Shown piece after piece: positions 8,983 to 17,030 of a DNA stretch of 46,568 bases. Below the pieces are notes generated by a model, which saw only the letters and a program-made list of their open reading frames with translations, did not search any database and was not told the origin of the DNA. The stretch comes from Mycobacterium sp. GA-2829 (lineage in GTDB: Bacteria > Actinomycetota > Actinomycetes > Mycobacteriales > Mycobacteriaceae). Every line of letters begins with the position of its first letter. Position 1 is the first letter of the stretch. The stretch lies in the NCBI RefSeq assembly GCF_001499965.1, contig NZ_LQIT01000041.1, positions 1-46,568 of the forward strand, written 5' to 3'. Position numbers and translations under genes: made by a program.

Positions 8983-9969
8983 TCATCGGGCGGTGCCGTC
9001 ATGGGGTGCTCCCCGCTCCGCCAGTTCGCGGCTGGCGTCGAGGTAGCTCATCGCACCCCGGGATCCGGGGTCGTAGTCGAGGATCGTCATCCCGTAACCG
9101 GGCGCCTCGGACACCTTCACACTGCGCGGGATCACGGTGCGCAGCACCTTGTCGCCGAAGTGTGCGCGGACATCCTGCGCCACCTGGTCGGCGAGTCGGG
9201 TTCGGCCGTCGTACATCGTGAGGACGACCGTCGACACGGTGAGCTCGGGGTTGAGATGGGACTTCACCATCTCGATGTTGCGAAGCAGCTGGCCCACCCC
9301 CTCGAGGGCGTAGTACTCGCACTGGATGGGGATCAGCACCTCGGGCGCCGCCACCAAGGCGTTGATCGTGAGCAGGCCGAGCGACGGCGGGCAGTCGATG
9401 AAGACGTAGTCGAAGTCGTACTTCTTCAGTTCCGACAGCGCGGTCCGCAGTCGACCCTCGCGGGCCACCATGCTGACGAGTTCGATCTCCGCGCCGGCGA
9501 GGTCGATGGTCGCGGGTACGCAGTAGAGCCGTTCGCTGTGCGGGCTCCGTTGCAGCGCCTCCTCCACGGGGATGTCGCCGATCAACACCTCGTACGACGA
9601 GGCGGTGCCGGGGCGATGCTCGATGCCGAGGGCGGTACTCGCATTGCCCTGCGGGTCGAGGTCGATCACGAGCACCTTCAACCCCTGGAGCGCCAGCGCC
9701 GCCGCGATGTTGACTGCCGTCGTCGTCTTGCCGACGCCACCCTTCTGGTTCGCGATGGTGAAGACGCGCTGCCGTGTCGGCCGCGGCAGCCCACCGCGCT
9801 GGGCCGAGTGCAGGACCCGGACGGCCCGCTCGGCCTCCGCGCCGATCGGGGTGTCGATCACGGCGTCGTTCTGCCACTCCTGGCCGTGGGCCGCATTGTC
9901 GGGTGCCGCGGCGGGCCATGTTTCACGTGAAACCTGCGCGCCCCCGGTTCGATCAGGTCCGCTGCTCAT
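8983..9969 (-). CDS. parA: Chromosome partitioning ATPase ParA
   Basis: ParA is a Walker-type ATPase that works with ParB to move replicated origins. The deviant Walker A motif K76GGVGKTT lies after an N-terminal extension of about 70 residues. IDLDPQGNAST and FDYVFIDCPPSLG are the other ATPase motifs. ATG 9969 is chosen because AGGAG stands 6 bases before it. ATG 9975 is an alternative that would overlap the rsmG stop as ATGA. A parS palindrome lies inside the gene and encodes V13-S-R-E-T17. Gene order rsmG-parA-parB is standard. Confidence 0.95.
   Translation of the reverse strand: MSSGPDRTGGAQVSRETWPAAAPDNAAHGQEWQNDAVIDTPIGAEAERAVRVLHSAQRGGLPRPTRQRVFTIANQKGGVGKTTTAVNIAAALALQGLKVLVIDLDPQGNASTALGIEHRPGTASSYEVLIGDIPVEEALQRSPHSERLYCVPATIDLAGAEIELVSMVAREGRLRTALSELKKYDFDYVFIDCPPSLGLLTINALVAAPEVLIPIQCEYYALEGVGQLLRNIEMVKSHLNPELTVSTVVLTMYDGRTRLADQVAQDVRAHFGDKVLRTVIPRSVKVSEAPGYGMTILDYDPGSRGAMSYLDASRELAERGAPHDGTAR
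9919..9934. promoter_or_regulatory. parS site inside parA
   Basis: TGTTTCACGTGAAACC contains the 14-bp core palindrome GTTTCACGTGAAAC (9920-9933), the conserved ParB-binding site. The last base departs from the full 16-bp palindrome. The site is embedded in the coding sequence of parA. Confidence 0.95.
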
Positions 9970-9971
9970 GC

Positions 9972-10658
9972 TCATCTCCTGCCCGATCGCATCGGCCGGT
10001 TGCGCTTCTTCAACGGTGCCCCGCGCCGAGCCGCGACGACGGTCGCGGGCGGTTCCAAGTACTCCGCGCCACATTTCAACACCCTCACATCGACGGCGCC
10101 GGCGCGGGTGAGTACACGCCGGTTCTCCTCGATCTCTGTTTCCGCCCGCGCACCCTTGAGCGCCAGCATCTCACCGCCGACTCGGAGGAGACCCATGCTC
10201 CACGTGGCCAGCTTGTCGAGAGCGGCGACCGCCCGCGATGTGACCACGTCCATCTCCCCCACCTCGCCCAGCACGTCGGCATCCTCGGCCCGTCCGCGGA
10301 TCACCCGGACGTCGATGCCGAGTTCCTCGACGACCTCGCTCAGGAACTCCGACCGCCGCAGCATCGGCTCGATGAGCGTCACGTGGACGTCCGGCCGAGC
10401 CAACGCCAACGGTATCCCGGGGAGTCCGGCGCCGCTCCCGATGTCGGCGATCCACTGGTCCGGTTCGACCAACTCGCCGACGGCGGCACTGTTGAGGACG
10501 TGCCGGTCCCAGAGCCGGTCTGTCTCCCGTGGGCCGATCAGCCCGCGTTCCACACCGGCGGTCGCCAACAGTTCGGTATACCGGCACGCCAAAGGGAGGC
10601 GCTCACCGAAGACCGCTTCGGCGGCGGGCGGCGGCTCACCGTGTTTCACGTGAAACAT
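9972..10658 (-). CDS. rsmG: 16S rRNA (guanine-N7) methyltransferase RsmG
   Basis: RsmG (GidB) methylates a guanine of the 530 loop of 16S rRNA. Its loss is known to give low-level streptomycin resistance. The 228 residues are normal length. The SAM-binding motif DIGSGAGLPGIPLA lies near residue 91, with a Rossmann methyltransferase fold after it. The start MFHVKH is encoded by the parS palindrome itself, so a protein N-terminus and a segregation site share bases. The stop lies next to the parA start. Confidence 0.96.
   Translation of the reverse strand: MFHVKHGEPPPAAEAVFGERLPLACRYTELLATAGVERGLIGPRETDRLWDRHVLNSAAVGELVEPDQWIADIGSGAGLPGIPLALARPDVHVTLIEPMLRRSEFLSEVVEELGIDVRVIRGRAEDADVLGEVGEMDVVTSRAVAALDKLATWSMGLLRVGGEMLALKGARAETEIEENRRVLTRAGAVDVRVLKCGAEYLEPPATVVAARRGAPLKKRNRPMRSGRR
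10642..10657. promoter_or_regulatory. Perfect parS site at the rsmG start
   Basis: TGTTTCACGTGAAACA is a perfect 16-bp palindrome identical to the parS consensus. It overlaps the rsmG start codon on the minus strand (10656-10658) and lies about 4.6 kb from oriC, on its left. Confidence 0.97.
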
Positions 10659-10703
10659 CCCCTGCCTGTCGACGCCCGAAGAACTACATGGATGTAACTC
10701 AGG

Positions 10704-11231
10704 TCAGTCGGCGAGGACCACGACGCGACGCGACGGCTCGACGCCCTCGCTCTCGCTGTGCACACCCGGCACCGCGGCGACCGCGTCGTGCACGATCTTG
10801 CGCTCGAACGGGGTCATCGGAGCGAGTTCTTCGCGCTCCCCGGTCTCCAGCACCCGGCGGGCCACCTTGTCGCCCAACGCCGCCAGCTCGTCGCGACGAC
10901 GGCGACGCCACCGCGCGATGTCGAGCATCAGCCGGCTGCGCTCGCCGGTCTTCTGGTGCACGGCGAGCCGCGTCAGCTCTTGGAGCGCGTCGAGCACCTC
11001 ACCCTTGCGGCCGACCAACTTGTTCAGGTCGCTGCCGCCGTCGATGCTCACCACCGCACGGTCGCCCTCGACGTCCAGATCGATATCGCCGTCGAAGTCG
11101 AGCAGATCGAGCAACTCCTCGAGGTAGTCGCCGGCGATCTCGCCCTCGGCGACCAACCGCTCCTCGAGATCGTCGGCCGGAGCCGAGGTCTCCACGTCGT
11201 CGGTCCGCTCGGTCGTGTCTGCGTCAGTCAT
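10704..11231 (-). CDS. Jag/KhpB-type KH-R3H RNA-binding protein
   Basis: This 175-residue single-strand nucleic-acid-binding protein matches the gene always found between rsmG and yidC. An acidic N-terminus of about 45 residues precedes a KH-like domain with the GxxG loop in KLVGRKGEVLDALQELTRL, and then an R3H domain (MTPFERKIVHDAV, with the arginine and histidine in place). ATG 11231 is chosen over the upstream frame because GAGGGAGAG precedes it. KhpB homologs affect RNA metabolism and cell-envelope growth in other bacteria; the role here is inferred. Confidence 0.92.
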   Translation of the reverse strand: MTDADTTERTDDVETSAPADDLEERLVAEGEIAGDYLEELLDLLDFDGDIDLDVEGDRAVVSIDGGSDLNKLVGRKGEVLDALQELTRLAVHQKTGERSRLMLDIARWRRRRRDELAALGDKVARRVLETGEREELAPMTPFERKIVHDAVAAVPGVHSESEGVEPSRRVVVLAD

Positions 11232-11266
11232 GTGTGTCTCTCCCTCTTCCGCCAGTCCCCGACTGG

Positions 11267-12367
11267 TCAACGCTTACGCTTCTTCGGCCGGGCCCCCGGC
11301 CGTGGCGTTCGGTTCGCGGCCGGTCCGCCGCTGGGATTCGCCACCCCGTTACCGCTCGCTTTGGGCACCGGCCCGTCGCTCGCCGCGTCATCGGACACCA
11401 CGCCGTCGCCGTCATCGGCACCCGCATCCACGACGCCGGCGGCGTCCTCGGCCTTGCGGGTCCGCTTCGGCTTGGCACCCGGGGCCGGCGCGTTGGCGGA
11501 ACGGCGCTCGAGCGCCTCGGCCTTCTTGGCCTCTTCTTCCTTCTCGATCTTGTTGAACACGTAGTGCTGCTGACCGTAGGTCCAGATGTTGTTCGCCAAC
11601 CAGTACATGATCACCGCGAGCGGCAGGAACGGACCGCCGACCACCACGCCCAACGGGAAGATGTAGAGCGCCAGCTTGTTCATCAACGCGGTCTGCGGGT
11701 TGGCCGCCGCTTCGGGCGTCTGCCGGGCCACCGAGGCGCGGCTGTTGAAGTGCGTCGCGATGCCGGCCAGGATCATGATCGGGACACCGACGGCGATCAC
11801 CGCGACGCGGTTGAATTCGGTGAACGCCTCCAGACCGTGCTGCTGGATCATCGTCGCCCCCAGCGGCGCCCCGAAGAGGTTGGCGTCCAGGAAGTGTCCG
11901 ACATCGGTCGCGCTGAACACGTAGTTGGGCAGGCTGCGGTTCTCCTCCACCGACAGCCCCAGCCGACCGATACCGGTCTGGGTCCGGTTGAACGACATCA
12001 GCACGTGGTACAGGCCGAGGAACACCGGGATCTGCGCAAGCATCGGCAGGCATCCGAGGATCGGGTTGAACCCGTGCTCCTTCTGGAGCTTCTGCATCTC
12101 CAGCGCCATGCGCTGACGGTCCTTGCCGTACTTCTTCTGCAGCGCCTTGATCTGCGGCTGCAATTCCTGCATCTGACGCGTGGTGCGGATCTGCCGGACG
12201 AACGGCTTGTAGAGGATCGCGCGCAGCGTGAACACCAGGAACATCACGGACAGCGCCCAGGCGAAGAAGTTGTCGGGGCCCAACAGGAAGGCGAACGCCT
12301 TGTACCAGACCCACATGATCGCCGACACCGGGTAATAGATGATGTCGAGACTGAAGAAGTTAAACAC
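11267..12367 (-). CDS. yidC: Membrane protein insertase YidC
   Basis: YidC/Oxa1 inserts proteins into the inner membrane, alone or with SecYEG. The 366 residues include the first TM pair (IIYYPVSAIMWVWYKAFAF), the conserved cytoplasmic hairpin ALQKKYGKDRQRM, and three further TM segments (LGCLPMLAQIPVFLGLYHVL, VAVIAVGVPIMILAG, LYIFPLGVVVGGPFLPLAVI). A long charged tail ends GARPKKRKR. The frame extends to 12436, but GTG 12367 gives the family N-terminus (FNFFSLDIIYYP) and has CAGGAG about 9 bases upstream. It overlaps yidD by 8 bases. Confidence 0.96.
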   Translation of the reverse strand: MFNFFSLDIIYYPVSAIMWVWYKAFAFLLGPDNFFAWALSVMFLVFTLRAILYKPFVRQIRTTRQMQELQPQIKALQKKYGKDRQRMALEMQKLQKEHGFNPILGCLPMLAQIPVFLGLYHVLMSFNRTQTGIGRLGLSVEENRSLPNYVFSATDVGHFLDANLFGAPLGATMIQQHGLEAFTEFNRVAVIAVGVPIMILAGIATHFNSRASVARQTPEAAANPQTALMNKLALYIFPLGVVVGGPFLPLAVIMYWLANNIWTYGQQHYVFNKIEKEEEAKKAEALERRSANAPAPGAKPKRTRKAEDAAGVVDAGADDGDGVVSDDAASDGPVPKASGNGVANPSGGPAANRTPRPGARPKKRKR

Positions 12368-12683
12368 TCGTGCTGCTCCTGACGGGGTCCGCGGCGTCGG
12401 CGCCGCTTCGGTCTTGGGGCGGCGCACTCGCCGCATCCGGCCGTTCGGGGATCGGGTCCCATCCTCCCCGATGCCACGGACCGCACTTCGCGAGCCGTAC
12501 CAAGGACAGCCAACCGCCGCGAACCAACCCGTATTCGGTCAGCGCGTCGACGGCGTACTGGCTGCAGGTCGGCGTGAAGCGGCACGACGGCAGGCGAAGC
12601 GGAGAGATCATGTGCCGGTAGAGCTGGATGACGTACACGACGGCCTTGGCTGCCGAGATGCTCACGCGGCGGGCGGCATTCAC
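12360..12683 (-). CDS. yidD: Membrane insertion efficiency factor YidD
   Basis: YidD is a small membrane-associated protein that assists YidC-dependent insertion. It has 107 residues. The family signature runs IQLYRHMISPLRLPSCRFTP and TCSQYAVDAL, with the paired cysteines, followed by GGWLSLVRLAKCGPWHRGG. It overlaps rnpA at its start (ATGA, 12680-12683) and yidC at its end, which implies translational coupling. Confidence 0.95.
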   Translation of the reverse strand: MNAARRVSISAAKAVVYVIQLYRHMISPLRLPSCRFTPTCSQYAVDALTEYGLVRGGWLSLVRLAKCGPWHRGGWDPIPERPDAASAPPQDRSGADAADPVRSSTSV

Positions 12684-13036
12684 GCCGAGGCCTCGACACG
12701 GGGCCGGGCGCGGCGCAGCGCCTGGGACAGTTCGTGCGACAGCCGCGCCGAGGACGAGGTGGCGGCGCCGGGCAGCGCCCGGATCACCATCCGGTGGCCG
12801 GGCTGCAACTGGTCGAGCATGGGATAGACGCTGTGCCGGAGGCGACGGGACACCCGGTGGCGCACCACCGCATTGCCGACGGCCTTCGAGACCACCAGAC
12901 CGATGCGCGGTCCGGTCGGATCGTCGGCGGCATGCGCCAGGTGCACGACGAGGTCGGGCTGCGCGGAGCGCACCCCTTTACCGACCGTCGAGCTGAACTC
13001 CGTCGACCGGGTCATCCGGTACCGAGCCGGAAGCAC
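12680..13036 (-). CDS. rnpA: RNase P protein component
   Basis: RnpA is the protein cofactor of the ribozyme that matures tRNA 5' ends. It has 118 residues. The start is GTG, giving MLPARYRMTRSTEF, as in homologs. The conserved basic helix appears as SKAVGNAVVRHRVSRRLRH. It lies 21 bases after rpmH, in the usual rpmH-rnpA-yidD-yidC order. Confidence 0.96.
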   Translation of the reverse strand: MLPARYRMTRSTEFSSTVGKGVRSAQPDLVVHLAHAADDPTGPRIGLVVSKAVGNAVVRHRVSRRLRHSVYPMLDQLQPGHRMVIRALPGAATSSSARLSHELSQALRRARPRVEASA

Positions 13037-13057
13037 CGCGGGTGAACCTGCGTCGAC

Positions 13058-13201
13058 TCACGCAGTCAGAGAACGGCGGCCCTTACGACGACGGCCCGTC
13101 ACGATCGCCCGACCGGCGCGGGTACGCATCCGCAGCCGGAACCCGTGCACACGCGCGCGACGACGGTTGTTGGGCTGGAACGTCCGCTTGCCCTTGGCCA
13201 C
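13058..13201 (-). CDS. rpmH: 50S ribosomal protein L34
   Basis: The 47-residue protein begins [17 protein letters not shown] and ends [12 protein letters not shown], the L34 pattern. GTG is the start codon, with CGAGGAGAG 7-8 bases upstream. It heads the leftward rpmH-rnpA-yidD-yidC-jag-rsmG-parA-parB run and diverges from dnaA. Confidence 0.97.
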
Positions 13202-13352
13202 GGCAATCTCTCCTCGTTACGTGTGGCGACCGAGTTCCATCCGCATGTCGTGCCGGATGGACGCGGTTGCCGTTGTTAAGCTCGTGCAACTTGCCGGCGC
13301 GGGCTCCGTCAGACGGATCGCAGCCGTACCGCCACTTGCGGGCGACTGTTCG

Positions 13353-13381
13353 AGGGTACTGACGAGATTTGCCCGGGTCAA
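13353..13381 (-). promoter_or_regulatory. rpmH promoter (SigA type)
   Basis: Reading the minus strand, TTGACC (13381-13376), a 17-base spacer and TACCCT (13358-13353) form a good SigA promoter about 150 bases before the rpmH start. It would drive the leftward operon. No transcript data are available here. Confidence 0.6.
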
Positions 13382-13476
13382 ACCTGGTCCCGGCACCGCC
13401 CGAACGTTGACATTCGTCACATTCTTCACCGTGGTTTTCGGCGACAAAGATGAAGTCTCCCAATGTTGTCGAACGG

Positions 13477-13505
13477 TTGGCACTCCGAGAGAAAACTGTT
13501 AGCTT
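13477..13505 (+). promoter_or_regulatory. dnaA promoter (SigA type)
   Basis: TTGGCA (13477-13482), a 17-base spacer and TAGCTT (13500-13505) form a plausible SigA promoter with a leader of about 240 bases before dnaA. A second TTGACA at 13407-13412 lacks a convincing -10 box. Confidence 0.55.
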
Positions 13506-13660
13506 CTGGCAATGCCGTTTCGTACCCGGGACGGCCGCCGACAACGAAACCAGAACGACCCACCGGCCGCGAGCCCACAGCCGCATCACCCGCTGTGCCG
13601 AGCCCCGTCCCGGTGGCGTCCCAACCGGTAGACAAACAGGACGACGACGACTGCCCGTTA

Positions 13661-13691
13661 CTCCACAGACTGTGGATAACTTTGTGGACAG
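13661..13691. promoter_or_regulatory. DnaA boxes in the dnaA leader
   Basis: TGTGGATAA (13671-13679, complement of TTATCCACA) and TGTGGACAG (13683-13691, complement of CTGTCCACA) lie 12 bases apart in the same orientation, and a CTCCACA half-match precedes them at 13661. They lie between the candidate promoter and the dnaA start, where DnaA could repress its own gene or add to origin structure. Confidence 0.7.
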
Positions 13692-13748
13692 TTTGTCCTC
13701 GTGCCTTTGGTCGACCTCTGGACCCGACCGCGAGGGGGTGAGCCGTCT

Positions 13749-15218
13749 TTGACCGCGGACCCCGACCCACCCTTCGTCGCCGTGTGGAACACCGTCGTCG
13801 CCGAACTCAACGGGGACACCCGCAACGGCGACGGCGCCCTCCCCACTCTCACCCCGCAGCAGCGGGCGTGGCTCAAACTCGTCAAACCCCTCGTGATCAC
13901 CGAGGGGTTCGCGTTGCTGTCGGTGCCGACGCCGTTCGTCCAGAACGAGATCGAACGCCACCTGCGCGAACCGATCATCACCGCCCTCAGCCGTCATCTC
14001 GGTCAGCGGGTCGAGCTCGGCGTGCGCATCGCGACCCCCTCCCCCGAGGATGAGGCCCCGCCGCCGGTCCTGGCTCCTGAGGTCGACGAGGTCGACGAGG
14101 ACACTGAGGCCCGGGTCAGCGCCGAGGAGACCTGGCCGCGGTATTTCAGCCGGCCGCCGGAGAACCCGGCCCCCGAGGATCCCAACGCGGTCAGCCTCAA
14201 CCGGCGCTACACCTTCGACACCTTCGTCATCGGGGCGTCGAACCGGTTCGCCCACGCCGCGACGCTCGCGATCGCCGAGGCGCCGGCCCGCGCGTACAAC
14301 CCGCTGTTCATCTGGGGTGAATCCGGCCTCGGCAAAACGCATCTGCTGCATGCCGCGGGCAACTACGCCCAGCGGCTGTTCCCGGGTATGCGCGTCAAGT
14401 ACGTGTCGACCGAGGAATTCACCAACGACTTCATCAACTCGCTGCGCGACGACCGCAAGGCCTCGTTCAAGCGGAGTTACCGCGACATCGACGTGCTGCT
14501 CGTCGACGACATCCAGTTCATCGAAGGCAAGGAAGGCATCCAGGAGGAGTTCTTCCACACCTTCAACACGCTGCACAACGCGAACAAGCAGATCGTCATC
14601 TCCTCGGACCGGCCGCCCAAACAGCTGGCGACGCTGGAGGATCGGCTGCGCACGCGGTTCGAGTGGGGGCTGATCACCGATGTGCAGCCGCCCGAACTCG
14701 AGACGCGGATCGCGATCCTGCGCAAGAAGGCGCAGATGGACCGGCTCGACGTCCCCGACGACGTACTCGAGCTCATCGCGAGCAGTATCGAGCGCAACAT
14801 CCGCGAACTCGAAGGTGCCCTGATCCGGGTCACCGCGTTCGCCTCGCTGAACAAGACGCCGATCGACAAGTCACTCGCCGAGATCGTGCTGCGGGATCTG
14901 ATCTCCGATGCGAGCACGATGCAGATCTCGACCGCGGCGATCATGGCCGCGACCGCCGAGTACTTCGAGACCACCGTCGAGGAGCTGCGCGGGCCCGGTA
15001 AGACCCGCGCCCTGGCCCAGTCCCGCCAGATCGCGATGTACCTGTGCCGGGAGCTCACCGATCTGTCGCTGCCCAAGATCGGGCAGGCGTTCGGCCGCGA
15101 CCACACCACGGTGATGTACGCCGAGAAGAAGATCCGCGGCGAGATGGCCGAACGGCGTGAGGTGTTCGATCACGTCAAGGAACTCACCACGCGAATTCGC
15201 CAGCGCGCCAAGCGCTGA
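13749..15218 (+). CDS. dnaA: Chromosomal replication initiator DnaA
   Basis: DnaA binds DnaA boxes at oriC, opens the duplex and loads the helicase. It has 489 residues. Domain I is about residues 1-95 and an acidic linker about 96-145. The AAA+ domain follows, with Walker A GESGLGKT at 190-197 and Walker B LLVDDIQ at 250-256. Domain IV carries the HTH signature GRDHTTVMYAEKKI near the C-terminus. TTG 13749 is chosen because homologs begin MTADPDPPFVAVWN and GAGGGGGTGAG lies just upstream. The frame is open to an ATG at 13701, which would add 16 unlike residues. Confidence 0.97.
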   Translation: MTADPDPPFVAVWNTVVAELNGDTRNGDGALPTLTPQQRAWLKLVKPLVITEGFALLSVPTPFVQNEIERHLREPIITALSRHLGQRVELGVRIATPSPEDEAPPPVLAPEVDEVDEDTEARVSAEETWPRYFSRPPENPAPEDPNAVSLNRRYTFDTFVIGASNRFAHAATLAIAEAPARAYNPLFIWGESGLGKTHLLHAAGNYAQRLFPGMRVKYVSTEEFTNDFINSLRDDRKASFKRSYRDIDVLLVDDIQFIEGKEGIQEEFFHTFNTLHNANKQIVISSDRPPKQLATLEDRLRTRFEWGLITDVQPPELETRIAILRKKAQMDRLDVPDDVLELIASSIERNIRELEGALIRVTAFASLNKTPIDKSLAEIVLRDLISDASTMQISTAAIMAATAEYFETTVEELRGPGKTRALAQSRQIAMYLCRELTDLSLPKIGQAFGRDHTTVMYAEKKIRGEMAERREVFDHVKELTTRIRQRAKR

Positions 15219-15243
15219 CGCCCTCTTTTTTTCACGGATTTTC

Positions 15244-15267
15244 GGCCGCCGGATGGTTCCGGCGGCC
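15244..15267 (+). terminator. Hairpin after dnaA
   Basis: A perfect 10-bp stem (GGCCGCCGGA/TCCGGCGGCC) with loop TGGT lies 25 bases past the dnaA stop. A run of seven T precedes rather than follows it, so it is not a textbook intrinsic terminator, but it probably ends or stabilises the dnaA transcript. Confidence 0.6.
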
Positions 15268-15662
15268 TTCTGTCACGTGTCGAAACCCGACCGTTCGTCG
15301 GCATGCCGGAGAAATTCGGGAAAAAAACTTCGGTCACCGCTGTCACACCCGTCACCACACAAGCCTGTGGAAACTCATGGGGACAACCTGGTGATCCGAT
15401 CGTGGAGAACATCCGACTTGTCATACAAGCGGTGCGCTGTGCACAGCCGCACTCGCCGGCCGGCACCTTCGTCCACAGCCCACGCACAGCCCGACACGCC
15501 AGCAGTGCTGCACCGAACGGTGTTCATCCCCAACTTCCACAGCCCCTAATACTGTTGCTTGTATATCTCTGTCTTCTTCTCCTAAGAACACAGGCGTTGG
15601 GGAAACACACGAGCGCTGGGACCGACCCACCCTGGGTGGCCCCGATGTCACCCCGATCGATT

Positions 15663-15687
15663 AGCTTTCAAGTTCGAGTGGAAAGCT
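15663..15687. repeat. Inverted repeat upstream of dnaN
   Basis: AGCTTTC (15663-15669) and GAAAGCT (15681-15687) form a perfect 7-bp dyad with an 11-base spacer, about 117 bases before the dnaN start. It could be an operator or an mRNA leader structure; no known regulator motif is recognised. Confidence 0.45.
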
Positions 15688-15803
15688 CTACGGTGGTTCA
15701 TCGACAGCCGTTACGGTCGTCGAGACGCATCTGGGCGACGCGTTCTTCGGATACCGGTAAAACCGCTGGTAGGGCTCATTGTGGTGTTATGCGAAGGGAC
15801 GCT

Positions 15804-17000
15804 ATGGACGTGGTGCCGACGACGGCGGGTCTCACCGATCTGAAGTTCCGCCTGGTACGCGAGGACTTCGCCGACGCCGTGGCCTGGGTGGCCCGCAATC
15901 TGCCGACCCGTCCGACGGTCCCGGTCCTGGCCGGTGTGCTGCTCACCGGTGACGACGACGGTCTGACGATCTCGGGATTCGACTACGAGGTGTCCGCCGA
16001 GGTCCGGGTCGCAGCCGAAATCGCTTCTCCGGGAAGCGTTCTCGTGTCGGGGCGGTTGTTGTCCGACATCACCAAGGCGTTGCCGGCCAAACCGGTCGAC
16101 GTCAGCGTCGAGGGCACCCGCGTCTCGCTGACCTGCGGTAGCGCCCGCTTCTCGCTGCCGACCATGGCGGTCGAGGACTACCCGGCGTTGCCCACCCTCC
16201 CCGACGAGACCGGTGTCATCGGCGCCGATCTGTTCGCCGAGGCGATCGGTCAGGTCGCGGTGGCCGCAGGGCGGGACGACACCCTGCCCATGCTCACCGG
16301 CATCCGGGTCGAGATCACCGGCGACAGCGTCGTTTTGGCGGCGACCGACCGATTCCGCCTGGCCGTGCGCGAACTGACGTGGTCGACGAGCATCCCCGAC
16401 GTCGAGGCGGCGGTCCTGGTTCCGGCCAAGACGCTGGCCGAAGCGGCCAAGGCCGGCACCGACGGCACCGAGGTGCACCTCGCGCTCGGCGCCGGTTCGG
16501 CCGTCGGCAAGGAGGGCCTGCTCGGCATCCGCAGCGAGGGCAAACGCAGCACCACCCGTCTGCTCGACGCGGAGTTCCCGAAGTTCCGCCAGCTGCTGCC
16601 CAGTGAGCACACCGCCGTCGCCACCATCGGCGTCGCCGAGCTGACAGAGGCGATCAAGCGTGTGGCACTGGTGGCCGACCGCGGCGCCCAGGTCCGGATG
16701 GAGTTCGCCGACGACGTGCTGCGGCTGTCCGCCGGCGCCGACGACGTCGGCCGCGCCGAAGAGGATCTGGCGGTGGAATTCCACGGTGAGCCGCTGACCA
16801 TCGCCTTCAACCCGACCTACCTCACCGACGGGCTCGGCTCGCTGCATTCGTCGCGGGTGACGTTCGGGTTCACCACGCCGAGCCGCCCCGCGGTGCTCCG
16901 GCCTGCCGGCGACGAAGAGGCGGTCGGCGGCGAGGGACCGTTCCCTGCGCTGCAGACCGATTACGTGTATCTGTTGATGCCGGTCCGCCTTCCCGGCTGA
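15804..17000 (+). CDS. dnaN: DNA polymerase III beta sliding clamp
   Basis: The ring-shaped clamp tethers polymerase III to DNA. It has 398 residues in three repeated clamp domains. Recognised segments are KFRLVREDFADAVAWVARNL near the start, GRDDTLPMLTGIRVE in the second domain and the C-terminal YVYLLMPVRLPG. The frame runs open far upstream to 15303 through oriC, but ATG 15804 has GAAGGGA about 6 bases before it and gives the family N-terminus. An in-frame ATG at 15789 is a weaker option. Confidence 0.97.
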   Translation: MDVVPTTAGLTDLKFRLVREDFADAVAWVARNLPTRPTVPVLAGVLLTGDDDGLTISGFDYEVSAEVRVAAEIASPGSVLVSGRLLSDITKALPAKPVDVSVEGTRVSLTCGSARFSLPTMAVEDYPALPTLPDETGVIGADLFAEAIGQVAVAAGRDDTLPMLTGIRVEITGDSVVLAATDRFRLAVRELTWSTSIPDVEAAVLVPAKTLAEAAKAGTDGTEVHLALGAGSAVGKEGLLGIRSEGKRSTTRLLDAEFPKFRQLLPSEHTAVATIGVAELTEAIKRVALVADRGAQVRMEFADDVLRLSAGADDVGRAEEDLAVEFHGEPLTIAFNPTYLTDGLGSLHSSRVTFGFTTPSRPAVLRPAGDEEAVGGEGPFPALQTDYVYLLMPVRLPG

Positions 17001-17030
17001 CCGGCTCGAGGCGACCAAGAGGGGCGGGAC

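Larger units (their letters stand above)
15219..15803. other. Replication origin oriC (dnaA-dnaN intergenic region)
   Basis: This 585-base gene-free stretch between dnaA and dnaN is the standard site of mycobacterial oriC. DnaA-box-like 9-mers include TGTGGAAAC (15366-15374), TGGGGACAA (15378-15386), TGTGCACAG (15439-15447), TCGTCCACA (15469-15477) and ACTTCCACA (15533-15541). None is a perfect TTGTCCACA, which fits the degenerate boxes known in mycobacterial origins. The most T/A-rich tract, about 15546-15590 (with GTATATC and a pyrimidine run), is the best candidate for the unwinding element. Confidence 0.88.
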
